From positions 2,046,001 to 2,110,000 of the forward strand of contig CAVSES010000001.1 in assembly GCA_963727045.1 (NCBI GenBank): a stretch of 64,000 nucleotides of DNA, written 5' to 3'. Positions 30,201-39,582 of this stretch are shown piece by piece. The translations under genes and the position numbers were made by a program. The notes beneath the pieces are model-generated. The model searched no databases. It was not told the DNA's origin and saw only the letters and a list, made by a program, of their open reading frames with translations. The number at the start of each line of letters is the position of its first letter. Position 1 is the first letter of the stretch. The DNA is from Bog-1198 sp963727045 (lineage in GTDB: Bacteria; Pseudomonadota; Gammaproteobacteria; Steroidobacterales; Steroidobacteraceae).

Positions 30201-33200
30201 GGTCACCCAGGCTGACATAGCACTGTGTGAACGCCAGCGAGCTGCGGTCGCCGCTGCTGTACAGGCGCTGGTCCGGCGTGCGGCTCAGCCTGGATCCCGT
30301 GACCTTGCCCTTGACCTCGTAGGTGCAGGCGAGCGCCCCGCCGCTCGGCAGCGCGTCGCACATGCCGGAATGGGAGTCGTTGTAGCGACGCTCGTTGATC
30401 ACCTTCGGGTTGGCGAAGCCGATCGAGACATGGAATCCGGCCGGGCCGAATTCCTGGAAGTAGCCCGGCTCACCAACGCGCAGGAACGAGTCGTGTGCCT
30501 TCTGGCCGTCCAGCGTATTGGTCTGAACCCATTCCTCGCCGAGCGCGATGCGGCTCGCGCCTGGCAGCGCAGCGATGCCGTAACGACCCGGGTAGAGGTT
30601 CTTCACGAGGGCTTGGCCTGCCATCGGCGACAGCGTCTTCCCGTCGCCCTCGAATTTCGGGCAGGTGACGATCATGCTGGTCGAAGTGGACAGTGGCGAC
30701 GCCGTGCCGGCTGCAATTGCAGCCGCATTGGCGGCGTTGCTGGCAGCATTGGCCGACGCCAGCGCCGAAATCGGGCAGGCGTCCAACCCCGTCACCGGGT
30801 CGATCGTTCCCGCCAGCGAGTTGGACAGCGGTTGGTTGAACATGTCATAGGTCGGCTGCCCGGTCGCGTCACCGGTGCCGCCCGCCTGGTCGAAAATGGT
30901 GACTTGGAATCCGCCCAGTCCCGGCTCCTGCGGAGCCAGCACGTCGACTCCGCCGCCCGCGCCATGTTCGCCGTTCAGCGGATAGTCGTCCTCATAGACG
31001 AACACGGACAGTGTCGCCGGCTGAAGCGGCGTGGGCATCGTGAGCACGGTGACCGGCGTGAAAGCCGCAGGACATGCCACCTTCAAACCTGTCGTCGGAT
31101 TCGTGGCCGATTGGGGCCCGCAGGCGGCGGCAATGGGCGCGCCGCCCATGCCGTGACCGCACGTCGTATTCGGCGTGCTGACGCCGCCGGAAGAGGTGCA
31201 GGAGGGAGCCGAACCGTATGCGTTGTTAAACGGGTTGGCTGCGTCACCGGGCAGGATCGAGATGTAGTAGCGCTTGGTCGGGTCCAGAACGACCGAACTC
31301 GGCAACGTCGGCGCAAATCCATTGCCGGTCGTGTCCGGTCGGCACACGCCGTTGCCGACGTCGCAGACAACTTGGCTGCCACCCAATGTCTGGCCGCCTT
31401 CGCACGACACCGCACCCGTACAACCCGCCGCCACCACCGGCATCGAACTGGTGTGGAAGTTCGTGCCGTAGTTGATCGGATTGGCAACGGAGGACGAAAT
31501 CACCGGACAGCCGGCCGGCAGCGGATTGGTCGTGCATGCAGGATCGACGTAGAACGTGCGGTCTTCCTCGATGATCCAGCGGTAGTCCGTGATCTGGGTT
31601 GCATGATCGGCACCGTCCAGTACCTTGACCACCAGGCCGCTGGCAGCGGGGAAGAGGACCGTCACGGCAACGGTCCGAGTCTGTTGCTTGGGGTTCTGCA
31701 CCGTAAAGTTGTACGTGTACGAGCCCGCACCGGGCACGGTGGCGGTAAACCCGCCGTTGGCGTCCGCGAGAACGGTCCCGCCGGAAGCCGTGACCGCCGA
31801 TGTCTGCACGGTCAGCGGCAGGTTAGCCGCGTCCTTGCAAAATGCCAGCACACCGGGAGTCTTCACCGCAATCGATGTCGCGATGGTCGCGGTATACGTG
31901 CTGGTACTGGGGGCAACGGGAGTGGGTACGGTACAGGTGATGCCCGCGTCCGCGACGGTGGATGCTCCCAGGCTCACCGTAGTGGAAATCCCGGAAGAGC
32001 AGATCGCGGTCGATCCCGTCCCCGTCACCGTCCCGTTGGCGCAGTACGTGAAGGAGTCGCTGGTAGCCGTGCTTCCCGCGGTGGGGAAATAATCGAACGT
32101 ACCGTTCGGGAACAACGTCACGGTCCCGTTCGCCGGCGCCGCAAGGAGCTGTACCGCATACACGCCCTTGTCGTTGGCGATCACGCCCTTGCTCTGATCG
32201 GAAACCCTGAGCATCTGCCCCGGAACCAGGGAGTACGTGTCTGCAATCGCCACCGCATTCGTGGCGGACGTTCCACTGCTCGCCACCGGCGCCGCAGCGC
32301 CGTTGATCCTGATATAGGCCAGCATGCCGGCGTTGCGCCCGGTGGCGTTGGCCGACAGGCTCAGTTCGCGGTCGTAGATCGGCAGCGCCGTCGCGCCCGC
32401 GGCGGGGACGTTGATCGAGACGTCATAGGTCTTGCCCGCGGCCATGAAGACTTCGCTCTGAATGCGCGCCTGACCGGGGAGAACGTTGCCGTCCTCGGCC
32501 ACCAGCGTCATGCCCGAGACAGACAGATCGCGGGCGGAATCGCAGGGCCGGTCGTCGAACCGACAATCGACGGCACGTGCATGCGCAGGCCCGCATTGAC
32601 CAGGCGCACCAACACGGTGCCGGCGACGGTGGGCGTGCACGTCGTCGCCGGGGCAACTAGCGTACGCAGGTGGCGCTCGGTAGCAGGATTGACCGGATAC
32701 AGCGATGCCGCAACGTTGGTCGCGTCGAACGCGCGGCCGTTGATCAAGTAGTACAGCGCGGTGTAGTTCACCGCCGGCGGATAGCAGGTGTGAACCGCAG
32801 GGTCACCGCATTTGCCGGGGGCTCCCGACCAGACCGCCGTTTCACTGAACCCGGCCGTGTTCACGGCCTGGCTCACCGCGGTGTTCTGCACCGGGTCGAT
32901 TTCACTGAACAGCAGCGGAATGTCTGCGTTGTACATCACCGCCGCGCTCGATCCTGCAGCCGGATAGGCCGTGCCGGTCGAGGCGTCGGTCACCACCAGG
33001 ATCCCGTAAAGGCCCATCGGCCCCTGGATCGAGGGGTGCGTGCCGGATTCGATCAGGTAGGTGCCGGGCTGCAGGCTGGTCCAAGTCAGCGCAGTGGTCG
33101 TGCCCGCGGCGACTTCCGTTGCGAACGACTGCACGCGATTACCCTGGGTGGGGGGCAGCTGGTTGCCCGACACCGGCGTATTGCTGGCGATCGGCCAGGT

Positions 33201-33635
33201 TTGCGAACGAGCCGCGCTGTGGTCCGGGGGCGGCGTCGAGGTCGCTCCGGTGCCAAGGCCGCCGCCGAGCTGACCGACGATGACCAGGGAGGTCGGGACA
33301 ATCGCCGTCGGCGTCGTGGACCCGACCGGGAACGAAAGGTTGTTCGTCAGGTTGATCGTGAGACCCTGGCCAGTAGGGACTGTGATGACGACCGGAGACC
33401 AGTTTGTCCCCGCCGTCGCGTTCAGGGCGGCGCAAGTGGCCGTCGAGCCCGTCGCGGCGGTGCCGCAGCTGTAGCCCCACATCGGCACGAGCGAGCCGTC
33501 CGACAGTGCGGCGTTCGCCGGCGCCGCGGTCAGGTTGATCACCTGCTGCGCCATGGCTGCGCCACTCGCGGACAGAAGAACAGTTGCCGCCAGCGCCGAC
33601 TTGATCGAGGCGGATTTGAAATTGAAAATTCGCAT
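24238..33635 (-). pseudogene. Giant exported cupredoxin/multicopper-oxidase-like protein with Ig-like, beta-helix and ASH-type domains (about 3,130 residues), one frame shift
   Basis: The gene starts at ATG 33635 (AGGAG 7 bases upstream) with signal peptide SALAATVLLSASGAAMA. Residues to about 460 are cupredoxin-like (LPMWGYSC-type opening, ESGTHPSIQGPMGLYGILVV, GLRMHVPSIVG, TLVAEDGNVLPG). The frame changes near 32532-32534; adding one C to a CCC run joins GPAIPP to RDLSVSGMTL. Then come a cadherin/VCBS-like module (about 490-530), long SdrD/carboxypeptidase-regulatory-like beta domains, an IPT/TIG-like segment (about 1975), a right-handed beta-helix (about 2050-2600, IQSAIDAAQPGDMIIVPPGTY) and C-terminal ASH-type domains (LNFGNVAVGG). 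Canonical copper quartets (HxHG, HCHxxxH) are not visible in the cupredoxin part. It is the last of three cupredoxin genes. The layout recalls the large OmpB/MofA-type multicopper proteins but is much longer. Surface location is inferred. Confidence 0.78.
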
Positions 33636-33650
33636 GTACATTCTCCTGCC

Positions 33651-35282
33651 TTACAGGGATTCGTCGATCACGAATTCACGTGAATCGACCAGCATCATCA
33701 TCAACATCCCGCCAGGGAAGATGTTGTTCGTGGTGATCTCTCGTTCGTTGTGGGAGTGCCACATGAACGCAAAACCGGCTTCGGTCGACGGGTTGTTCGC
33801 GACCGTCCCCGACGGCGGCGTCGTCCCGGTCGTTCCTGTGTTGCAGGTCGTTGCCGGAGGCGTGCACGTCGTATTGCCGAACGTCGCGCGGATCGTTGCG
33901 TTCGGACCCAGGTAGGGGCTGCCGCCGTACCACGCGCCATTCAGGAAGATATTCGGGTCGGGCAGTGTCACCGGACCGCCGGACGCGACGTCGCCGAACG
34001 GCGCGGCCTGCATCGGCTTGTTGTGGTCCTGGCACCACTCGAAGTAATTGATCGCCGTGGGTGCGCCGGTGTTGTAGCCGTTGGCGTCGGGCGTGCAGGG
34101 CAACTTCGCGTTGGCGTCGCTCGAATTCGGGTTGTGCCCGTACAAGTCCCAGTTAAGGCCCCTGCCGGTGTAGTAGAACAAGCCGTCCATCGCCAGGCCC
34201 GGCGTGGTCGTGGTCGTGAACAGCAGCGGACCGGCCAACGTGCCCGCCGAGTTCAGCAACAGGTTGCCGTCGCGCGCCAGGATGCGCACGTGATTGGCGT
34301 GCTCGTGGAACGGGTGCTGCCAGCGGCCCTGGCCGATGATTCGAAGCAGGGTGATCTCGCCCGGGTGCATGTGCGGATTGCCGTTGTAAGGCTGGTTCGG
34401 ATACATCGGCGCGTAGTTCGGATCCATGTCGTCCGGCATCGAGCGCCCATTGATCAGAAAGTACGCGGGATGATAGGGCTCGGTCGGAACGCTGAGGCTC
34501 GTGGCGCCCGCCGTGACCTGCGCATCTGCCGCGATGTGGATCGACGGATCTATTTCGGAGAACTGGAACAGGTACTCGCGGTCGTAGCAGGTTGCCGCAT
34601 GATCATAGGCCGACGTCGAAAGACGGAAATCACTCTCACCCCAATGAGCTTGAGCCGCCGCGTTGTTTCCCGCGGGAGCGAGGGTGTCCTTACAGGCCAC
34701 GCCTGCGACTGGAGTACTTGGCAGCACGATGATGGCGCCGTAAAGCCCCATCTCGACCTGCAGGTCTCCTTGGGTGCCGCTGTAATAGGCGCGGGTTCCG
34801 GGAGAGGTGGCGGTGAACGTGTAGGTCACTGTGGCGCCCGGCGCGGCTTCCTGCGTCAGCAGGCCTGGCACGCCGCCGGTCGCAGTAACGGTGAACCCGG
34901 GGAACAGTATCGACGTGTTTCCGGCCGCGGTCGGCAAGTTGTTGGTAAGGCTTACCGTTACGCTATCGCCTTCCTTCACGACGAGGGTCGGGCCGGGCAC
35001 CTGCATCGTGCTGCAGAAGCCCTTTGTAATCGCAGCCGGCACGAAAGTCGGACTGCTTCCTGTCACGCAACCGTAGCCCCACGAGTAAATGCTCTGTCCG
35101 TCAGGTTGGGTCAACCGCGCCGGCTGTGCGGTCAGGTTGAATCTGCTCGTGCTGCCGGTGAGTTCCCCATTACCGCTGATTCCGGGTGCGGCGGCCTGCG
35201 CCACCGAGGCAAACAGCGCCACCAGCCCAAGAGGAAGCAATCGCTTCATCGAAATCGTCTTCTTGATGGTTGTCGCGAACAT
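33651..35282 (-). CDS. Multicopper-oxidase-like protein with altered copper motifs
   Basis: A 543-residue exported protein. ATG 35282 has AAGGGG about 6 bases upstream; the signal peptide includes LLPLGLVALFASVAQA. An N-terminal cupredoxin (VPGPTLVVKEGDSVTVSLTN) has YYSGTQGDLQVEMGLYGAII where active oxidases carry His-x-His, so the trinuclear ligands there look lost. Later domains keep HPFHEHANHVRIL (about residue 323) and MWHSHNEREITTNN followed by FPGGM near the end; the HCH Cys that binds type 1 copper is Ser. It may bind copper without full oxidase chemistry, or share a site with a neighbour. It lies 11 bp after the 653-residue oxidase gene and 15 bp before the giant gene. Confidence 0.8.
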   Translation of the reverse strand: MFATTIKKTISMKRLLPLGLVALFASVAQAAAPGISGNGELTGSTSRFNLTAQPARLTQPDGQSIYSWGYGCVTGSSPTFVPAAITKGFCSTMQVPGPTLVVKEGDSVTVSLTNNLPTAAGNTSILFPGFTVTATGGVPGLLTQEAAPGATVTYTFTATSPGTRAYYSGTQGDLQVEMGLYGAIIVLPSTPVAGVACKDTLAPAGNNAAAQAHWGESDFRLSTSAYDHAATCYDREYLFQFSEIDPSIHIAADAQVTAGATSLSVPTEPYHPAYFLINGRSMPDDMDPNYAPMYPNQPYNGNPHMHPGEITLLRIIGQGRWQHPFHEHANHVRILARDGNLLLNSAGTLAGPLLFTTTTTPGLAMDGLFYYTGRGLNWDLYGHNPNSSDANAKLPCTPDANGYNTGAPTAINYFEWCQDHNKPMQAAPFGDVASGGPVTLPDPNIFLNGAWYGGSPYLGPNATIRATFGNTTCTPPATTCNTGTTGTTPPSGTVANNPSTEAGFAFMWHSHNEREITTNNIFPGGMLMMMLVDSREFVIDESL

Positions 35283-35293
35283 AGATTGCCCCT

Positions 35294-37255
35294 TTAATTG
35301 GCCGCAACGCGCACTTCGGTCATCTGACCACCGAAGTTTTCCGCGTCGTTGGACAGGTGGTCCAGGTTGGACGTGTACAAATAGTAGGTGCCCGACGGGA
35401 TTGGCGTCGTGCAGTGCGTGTAATCGGGTGCCCCGCTCAACAGGGTCGGCCGCACCAGGCAGCTGTCCAGGATCACATCGGCGGATTCGCCACCACCCAG
35501 CGTGATGGAGTTGGTGAAGTAGTCCATGTTGGTGCCGGCCTGATCGCGCAGCAGCTTGGCATTCCAGCCCACCACATGCATGCGAATACCCATCGAGGCG
35601 AGCGTGTGGTACTCGGTGACGCCCAGGTCCGAAATGCGCAGCAGCGCGCGCTGACCGGCCTTCATGCTGACGATCGAACTGAGCGGCTGCGAGAAGTGGT
35701 TGACGCCATCGGCCGACGGGGTCGACAGCGGGCCTTGAGTCACCGTATCGGGGTAGCTGCGCCCGTTGAGAAGGAAATACTTGTCCTTCATGTCGGCGAA
35801 CCCCTCGGGATTGAAGGTCATGCCGACGAAGTGGAAGTTCGGGTCGAAGCCGTGCATCTGCAGCGGCACTTCGACGTCGTAGTAGGTGGAACCGTCGCCG
35901 TCGTTGAAGGCGTAGCCGCCCGTGCCGCCAGTCGAGGCCGTCGATGCGGGAGCCGTCGCACCGGTGTCGACAGGCGGCACCGGATTGCTGCACAGGACGT
36001 CAGCCGAACTGCATGCGGTGCGCAGGTCCCCTTGTTGGGTTTGAAGCGCGGCATACAGGCTGGCACCGCTCGCGACCCGGTTCTGCCGCGGCCGCACGTA
36101 CAGCTGCCCGACCATGCCCATCTGCAGGTGTTCCGGCGGCGAGATGTGGCAGTGCCAGAAGTAGGTGCCGGCGTCCGGCGCCAGGTAGTAGTAGGTGAAG
36201 CTGCCGCCAATGTTGATGGCGACCGAAGCATCGGGCACGCCGTCGAAAACGGAAGAAGCGTTGGGATAGCCGTGGAAGTGGATGGTGTGCTGTTCGAACA
36301 GGTCCGGACGCATGATCATGCCGACGTTGGTCAGCGTCAGGAAGAATTCATCGTCCTCGTCGATCGCCAACAGCGGCGCCGGGATGTTGCCGTTCATGAT
36401 GCCCACTTCCATGATCTGGCGCGGATCGACGTGGCCGTCGGTGGTCGGGACCGACGAGGCCGTGGCGTCCGAGGAAGACGCGACCTCAGGCAGGCCGGCG
36501 ACGGTCGAGACGAACTGGAACCCAAAGTTTCCCGGAAGTCCGACGGTATTGGCGATTCCGACCTTGGTGACCGTATACGGGGTCGTGCTCGCGTAACCGT
36601 TGAGATCAGTACCCGTCGTTCCTTGCCCGATCAGCACCTGGTCGCCGACATTGAACGGCACTGCGTCGTTCAGGATCACCGTCACAGTATTCTTCATGGC
36701 AGTGGCGTTGCAGGCACCCGCCAGTGTGGGTGTGCATCCCTCCAGGATGTCGTAGATGTTGAAGGTGTAGTTGACATTGTTTCCAACCAGGCCGATCGCG
36801 CCGTTGTAGGCCGTCGACGGGGTACCCAGTGCTTGCGGGTAACCCGGCACCAGAGTGGTCGGGTCGGTGATCACCGAATTGAACTGGGACGGGAACACCG
36901 TGCCCGGCTGGCCATTCGCAATGTTGGCCAGGCCTGACAGCGGTCCGAAGGAGAACATGTAGGTCTGCGTGCCGTCGGCCATCGATGCGTAGCCGTCGCC
37001 GCCGCCCACCTGCTGGCACTTGATGGCGCCGTTGACCGTACCCGTCTTGCCTTTCGTATAGTCGGCGGGCGCGGTCGTGTCCGGCAACCCATAACTGGGA
37101 ACCGAGTACGCGGGCTCGCTGTTGTTGCTGGACGCCGGATGCGTGACGGTGCTCGTAGGGCACTGCACCCTGAACGACTGTGCCATAGCCGGCAAGGCGG
37201 CCAGACTCAGCAACAAGACAACGATTCCATTTCGATAATCACATATGCGAGCCAT
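35294..37255 (-). CDS. Multicopper oxidase-like protein with intact type 1 copper motif
   Basis: A 653-residue exported protein (signal peptide IVVLLLSLAALPAMA, GGAG-type ribosome site upstream). It first has about 300 residues of Thr/Asn-rich beta structure without copper motifs. A cupredoxin follows with HTIHFHGYPN (about 323-332) and TYFWHCHISPPEHLQMGM (about 365-382), giving Cys, two His and Met for type 1 copper plus His-rich motifs in one domain. The C-terminal part has LLNGRSYPDT, YHTLASMGIRMHVVGWN and ends GQMTEVRVAAN. This is the only one of the three cupredoxin genes with a canonical HCH motif, so it is the best candidate for the redox-active member. It is the first gene of the operon (37255 to 24238). 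Substrate (Mn, Fe, Cu or an electron-transfer partner) is not readable. Confidence 0.82.
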   Translation of the reverse strand: MARICDYRNGIVVLLLSLAALPAMAQSFRVQCPTSTVTHPASSNNSEPAYSVPSYGLPDTTAPADYTKGKTGTVNGAIKCQQVGGGDGYASMADGTQTYMFSFGPLSGLANIANGQPGTVFPSQFNSVITDPTTLVPGYPQALGTPSTAYNGAIGLVGNNVNYTFNIYDILEGCTPTLAGACNATAMKNTVTVILNDAVPFNVGDQVLIGQGTTGTDLNGYASTTPYTVTKVGIANTVGLPGNFGFQFVSTVAGLPEVASSSDATASSVPTTDGHVDPRQIMEVGIMNGNIPAPLLAIDEDDEFFLTLTNVGMIMRPDLFEQHTIHFHGYPNASSVFDGVPDASVAINIGGSFTYYYLAPDAGTYFWHCHISPPEHLQMGMVGQLYVRPRQNRVASGASLYAALQTQQGDLRTACSSADVLCSNPVPPVDTGATAPASTASTGGTGGYAFNDGDGSTYYDVEVPLQMHGFDPNFHFVGMTFNPEGFADMKDKYFLLNGRSYPDTVTQGPLSTPSADGVNHFSQPLSSIVSMKAGQRALLRISDLGVTEYHTLASMGIRMHVVGWNAKLLRDQAGTNMDYFTNSITLGGGESADVILDSCLVRPTLLSGAPDYTHCTTPIPSGTYYLYTSNLDHLSNDAENFGGQMTEVRVAAN

Positions 37256-37612
37256 ACGGCCTCCCTCAATTTCTGCCGGTGCGCGGTCGGCAGAAGTGAC
37301 TCTGAAGTTGCGATCCCACCCGACTCCGGCTGCGACTCAAGGCATGAGCGCGGCCGATACGTTTTTTACGTAGACGCACTATCGTCTGCGCGGCCGCCTA
37401 CGCAAATTAGGTGGAGCGTCCATATGACGTACGGGTATTACTGTAGATGGCCGACCTGGATCACGATTTTCGGCGGTCGAGTTACCATAACCGGCACGAC
37501 ATCGGCCATAATCTGCAACCTTGCCGACCCGCGAGCGCAGCAGCGCATCGCCTCGAAGGGGGATATCGTGAGTTCCGATGCCGCGCGCTTTCGCCGCGCG
37601 GCCGGCACCGCT
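37256..37612. other. 357-bp intergenic region upstream of the cupredoxin operon with inverted repeats
   Basis: No credible gene. Two inverted repeats lie side by side: TACGT-N5-ACGTA at 37358-37372 (with a run of T between) and AGACG-N6-CGTCT at 37372-37387. The 14-mer at 37379-37392 (CTATCGTCTGCGCG) recurs at 39721-39734, upstream of the outer-membrane-protein gene at 39750. The region must hold the promoter of the cupredoxin operon, but I cannot point to a clear -35/-10 pair. Confidence 0.4.
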
Positions 37613-38227
37613 TCAGCCCGCGTGGGCCTCGGCCAGGAGCCGCTCGTAGACGCGCATGACGCTCGGAACATAGCTCATGGTTTCGCGGAAAGGAGGCACG
37701 TGGCGGCCATAGCGCTCCACGGCTTCTTCACCGGCATTGTAGGCGGCCAGCGCCAGCTCCAGGTTGCTGTCGAAGCGGGTCAGCAAATCTCGCAAGTAGT
37801 GCGCGCCGGCGCGCACGTTCTGTTCCGGATCGTAGATATTCTTCACGCCGTAGCGTTTCGCCGTGGCCGGCTGCAATTGCATGAGACCAACCGCGCCTTT
37901 CTTGGAAACCGCGCGGGGGTTGAAGCCGGATTCGACCACGATGACGGCGCGCACCAGCGCCGACTGAATCGTCGCGGCCTTCGCGGCGCCGCTGATCACG
38001 CCATCGTACTGGGCGGAACGCGCCAGCCAGTCGATCGAATGTTCCTTAGGCGGAACAGCCGCCGCATCGATGGGAGTGGCGATGAGCATCTGGTAGCGAG
38101 AGTCGGCGGGAACGTTGCTGAAATGCGTGGTGCCGTTGGCATCGGTGAAGAAATATACGTCCGCTCGCGCGAATCCTGGTGCGGCGACAACGGCCAGAAG
38201 CAAAACCGCGATAGACCATGCCGTCAT
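37613..38227 (-). CDS. Lytic transglycosylase (SLT family) with N-terminal DUF4124-like segment
   Basis: A 204-residue exported protein (signal peptide MTAWSIAVLLLAVVAAPGFA). Residues about 24-60 match the DUF4124 pattern (VYFFTDANGTTHFSNVPAD). The SLT domain spans about 85-190 with catalytic Glu in VIVVESGFNPRAVSKKGA, then GLMQLQPATAKRYGV, and NLELALAAYNAGEEAVERYG. All signature motifs of family 1 SLT enzymes are intact. It cleaves peptidoglycan glycan strands. Position between a secretion-associated motif (38263-38281) and the cupredoxin operon suggests a role in opening the wall for an envelope-spanning apparatus, but this is inference. Confidence 0.9.
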   Translation of the reverse strand: MTAWSIAVLLLAVVAAPGFARADVYFFTDANGTTHFSNVPADSRYQMLIATPIDAAAVPPKEHSIDWLARSAQYDGVISGAAKAATIQSALVRAVIVVESGFNPRAVSKKGAVGLMQLQPATAKRYGVKNIYDPEQNVRAGAHYLRDLLTRFDSNLELALAAYNAGEEAVERYGRHVPPFRETMSYVPSVMRVYERLLAEAHAG

Positions 38228-38262
38228 TCGCCCACTCTACCCGATCGGGCAAGTGCACGGAG

Positions 38263-38281
38263 GTAGGACAACACGGTAGGA
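38263..38281 (-). promoter_or_regulatory. 19-bp direct-repeat motif, second copy of 16151-16169
   Basis: Plus strand reads GTAGGACAACACGGTAGGA, differing at one base from the gspG copy. It lies 36 bp upstream of the lytic transglycosylase start, versus 35 bp for gspG. Both genes also have a TANAGTG-like string 5-10 bases before the start codon. A shared regulator of cell-wall opening and secretin assembly is possible. Confidence 0.4.
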
Positions 38282-38322
38282 CGGCGGGTCCTGCAGGTCG
38301 GCACGCGGGGCCGATCGTCCCC

Positions 38323-38994
38323 CTATCTGGCGACCAGCGACGCCGTTGAGGCGAGCCACGCTGTTCGCTCGGCCATCAAGTCGCCGGCTCTCGCGAACCC
38401 GTCGAAGCGCACCCAGGGCTGGCCGGGCGCGGCCCGCAGCAGCGTGAGCGGGGTATGGCTCATTTTATCGCCGCGGTAGGCGTTGAAGGCTCTTTGCACG
38501 GCAAGGACCGCAGTCAAGGTTCCGGAGTAATGATCCCAGCCGCGGGCCGCGTGAAATTGGGCCGCGTAGGCGCGCAAGCGCGCCGGCGTGTCCTGCTCGG
38601 GGTCGATGGAAATCGACACCAAATGAACGGGTTCGTGCCCGCTGCCGAGGTCCTCCTGAAATTCCTCGAACACCCGGCTGCTCAGCGGGCAGATCGTCGT
38701 GCAACTCGTATAGATGAAATTGAGCACCACGGGCCGCCCATCGTCCAATTCCGCCGGGAGTGCCACCGATTTTCCATCGTCCCGGACCAGGGTGACGTTC
38801 GGAATCACGTACTGGGACACCGAGCGGCGCACATCGGAATCGCGGCCGGCCGAGTGATGGGCGTGCGCCTCATTCACGCCGGCGGCGGCCGCTGGAGTGG
38901 CGGGTCCATCACCTGCGAATGCGATTACGGCGAGCAGCGACACCCCGATCACTGCGGCCGAAATCCGATACGGTCCACCGATGACTGATCTCAC
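38323..38994 (-). CDS. SCO1/SenC-type copper chaperone/thiol-disulfide protein
   Basis: A 223-residue protein. GTG 38994 is chosen because AGGAGA lies about 8 bases upstream and the sequence then reads directly into a membrane helix (AAVIGVSLLAVIAFAG). The thioredoxin-like domain has FIYTSCTTICPLSSRVF with the copper-binding CxxxC. The third ligand is probably the His in KMSHTPLTLL. A His-rich stretch (NEAHAHHSAG) follows the anchor. SCO proteins deliver copper to cytochrome oxidase or other cuproproteins. Here no oxidase genes are adjacent, and its nearest copper clients are the cupredoxin proteins at 24238-37255. That link is suggestive only. Confidence 0.87.
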   Translation of the reverse strand: MRSVIGGPYRISAAVIGVSLLAVIAFAGDGPATPAAAAGVNEAHAHHSAGRDSDVRRSVSQYVIPNVTLVRDDGKSVALPAELDDGRPVVLNFIYTSCTTICPLSSRVFEEFQEDLGSGHEPVHLVSISIDPEQDTPARLRAYAAQFHAARGWDHYSGTLTAVLAVQRAFNAYRGDKMSHTPLTLLRAAPGQPWVRFDGFARAGDLMAERTAWLASTASLVAR

Positions 38995-39096
38995 GTGTGC
39001 TCTCCTGATCCAACGACTACGACACTGCGCCCATTTTCCCGATTCTCCACGAGCGTAGCCTCCCGAGGCCATGGGTGAAACACCCTATGCTCGCGA

Positions 39097-39582
39097 TTAC
39101 TTGCCCACCCCCGCCGTGCGCGCAGAGTCCGTCCAGAATTTGAGTTCCTTGGCAAAATCGCCGCGCGCCTCGGCCGCCGAACGCTGGGTCGGGGCGGCAC
39201 CGGCCTGGTAGGCAATCGCTTTGCGCAATTTGCCTTCCACCGATACCAGATAGGCATTCAGCATGTGACTTTGCTCGTTGTACACGATCATCACGACGTC
39301 GCCATGATCGGCTCTGCCAACGTTGAGCGTCCTCACGGTCGATCCGTTGCGCAAAACGGCTTGTTTCACGGCCGTGGCTTGTTCGAATTTGTTGATGCCC
39401 AGCACCAGAGAAAGTTGCGCCGGCAGCTGATTATCGGCGCCCTTCTGCACCACCTCGTCGATGATCGCCTTGAGCGGGTGCGCTGATCCCTGCGCCGGTG
39501 CGAATGCGGCTATTGTCACAGCGACAACCGCGGTGACCGCCACCACCGCCCAAGGTCGTTTTCCGTTGACTCCGCGCACCAC
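39097..39582 (-). CDS. Exported protein of unknown function with a G10 tract at its start
   Basis: A 161-residue protein with an N-terminal signal or anchor (WAVVAVTAVVAVTIAAFA). A soluble domain (about 35-161) follows with LKAIIDEVVQKGADNQLPAQLSLVLGINKF, VMIVYNEQSHMLNAYLVS and a helical end. No known motif is seen. Start choice is unsure: two consecutive GTG codons follow a run of ten Gs (39582-39591), and a stop lies three codons above. The G run may act as a ribosome site and could vary in length by slippage. It lies about 100 bp upstream of the SCO gene in the same direction. Confidence 0.5.
   Translation of the reverse strand: MVRGVNGKRPWAVVAVTAVVAVTIAAFAPAQGSAHPLKAIIDEVVQKGADNQLPAQLSLVLGINKFEQATAVKQAVLRNGSTVRTLNVGRADHGDVVMIVYNEQSHMLNAYLVSVEGKLRKAIAYQAGAAPTQRSAAEARGDFAKELKFWTDSARTAGVGK

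Noticed and set aside
30370..32751. 793-codon plus-strand open frame opposite the giant cupredoxin gene
   Set aside because: Composition is Arg/Gly/Val-rich with no domains or ribosome site; the minus strand reads ordered beta-domain protein throughout.
24238..37255. Naming the cupredoxin genes as a known manganese oxidase (MnxG, MofA or MopA)
   Set aside because: Domain order and copper motifs do not match clearly enough by eye, so only a multicopper-type call is justified.
38991..39257. 88-codon minus-strand frame upstream of the SCO gene
   Set aside because: Arg/Pro-rich shadow overlapping the better gene at 39097-39582, with no ribosome site.
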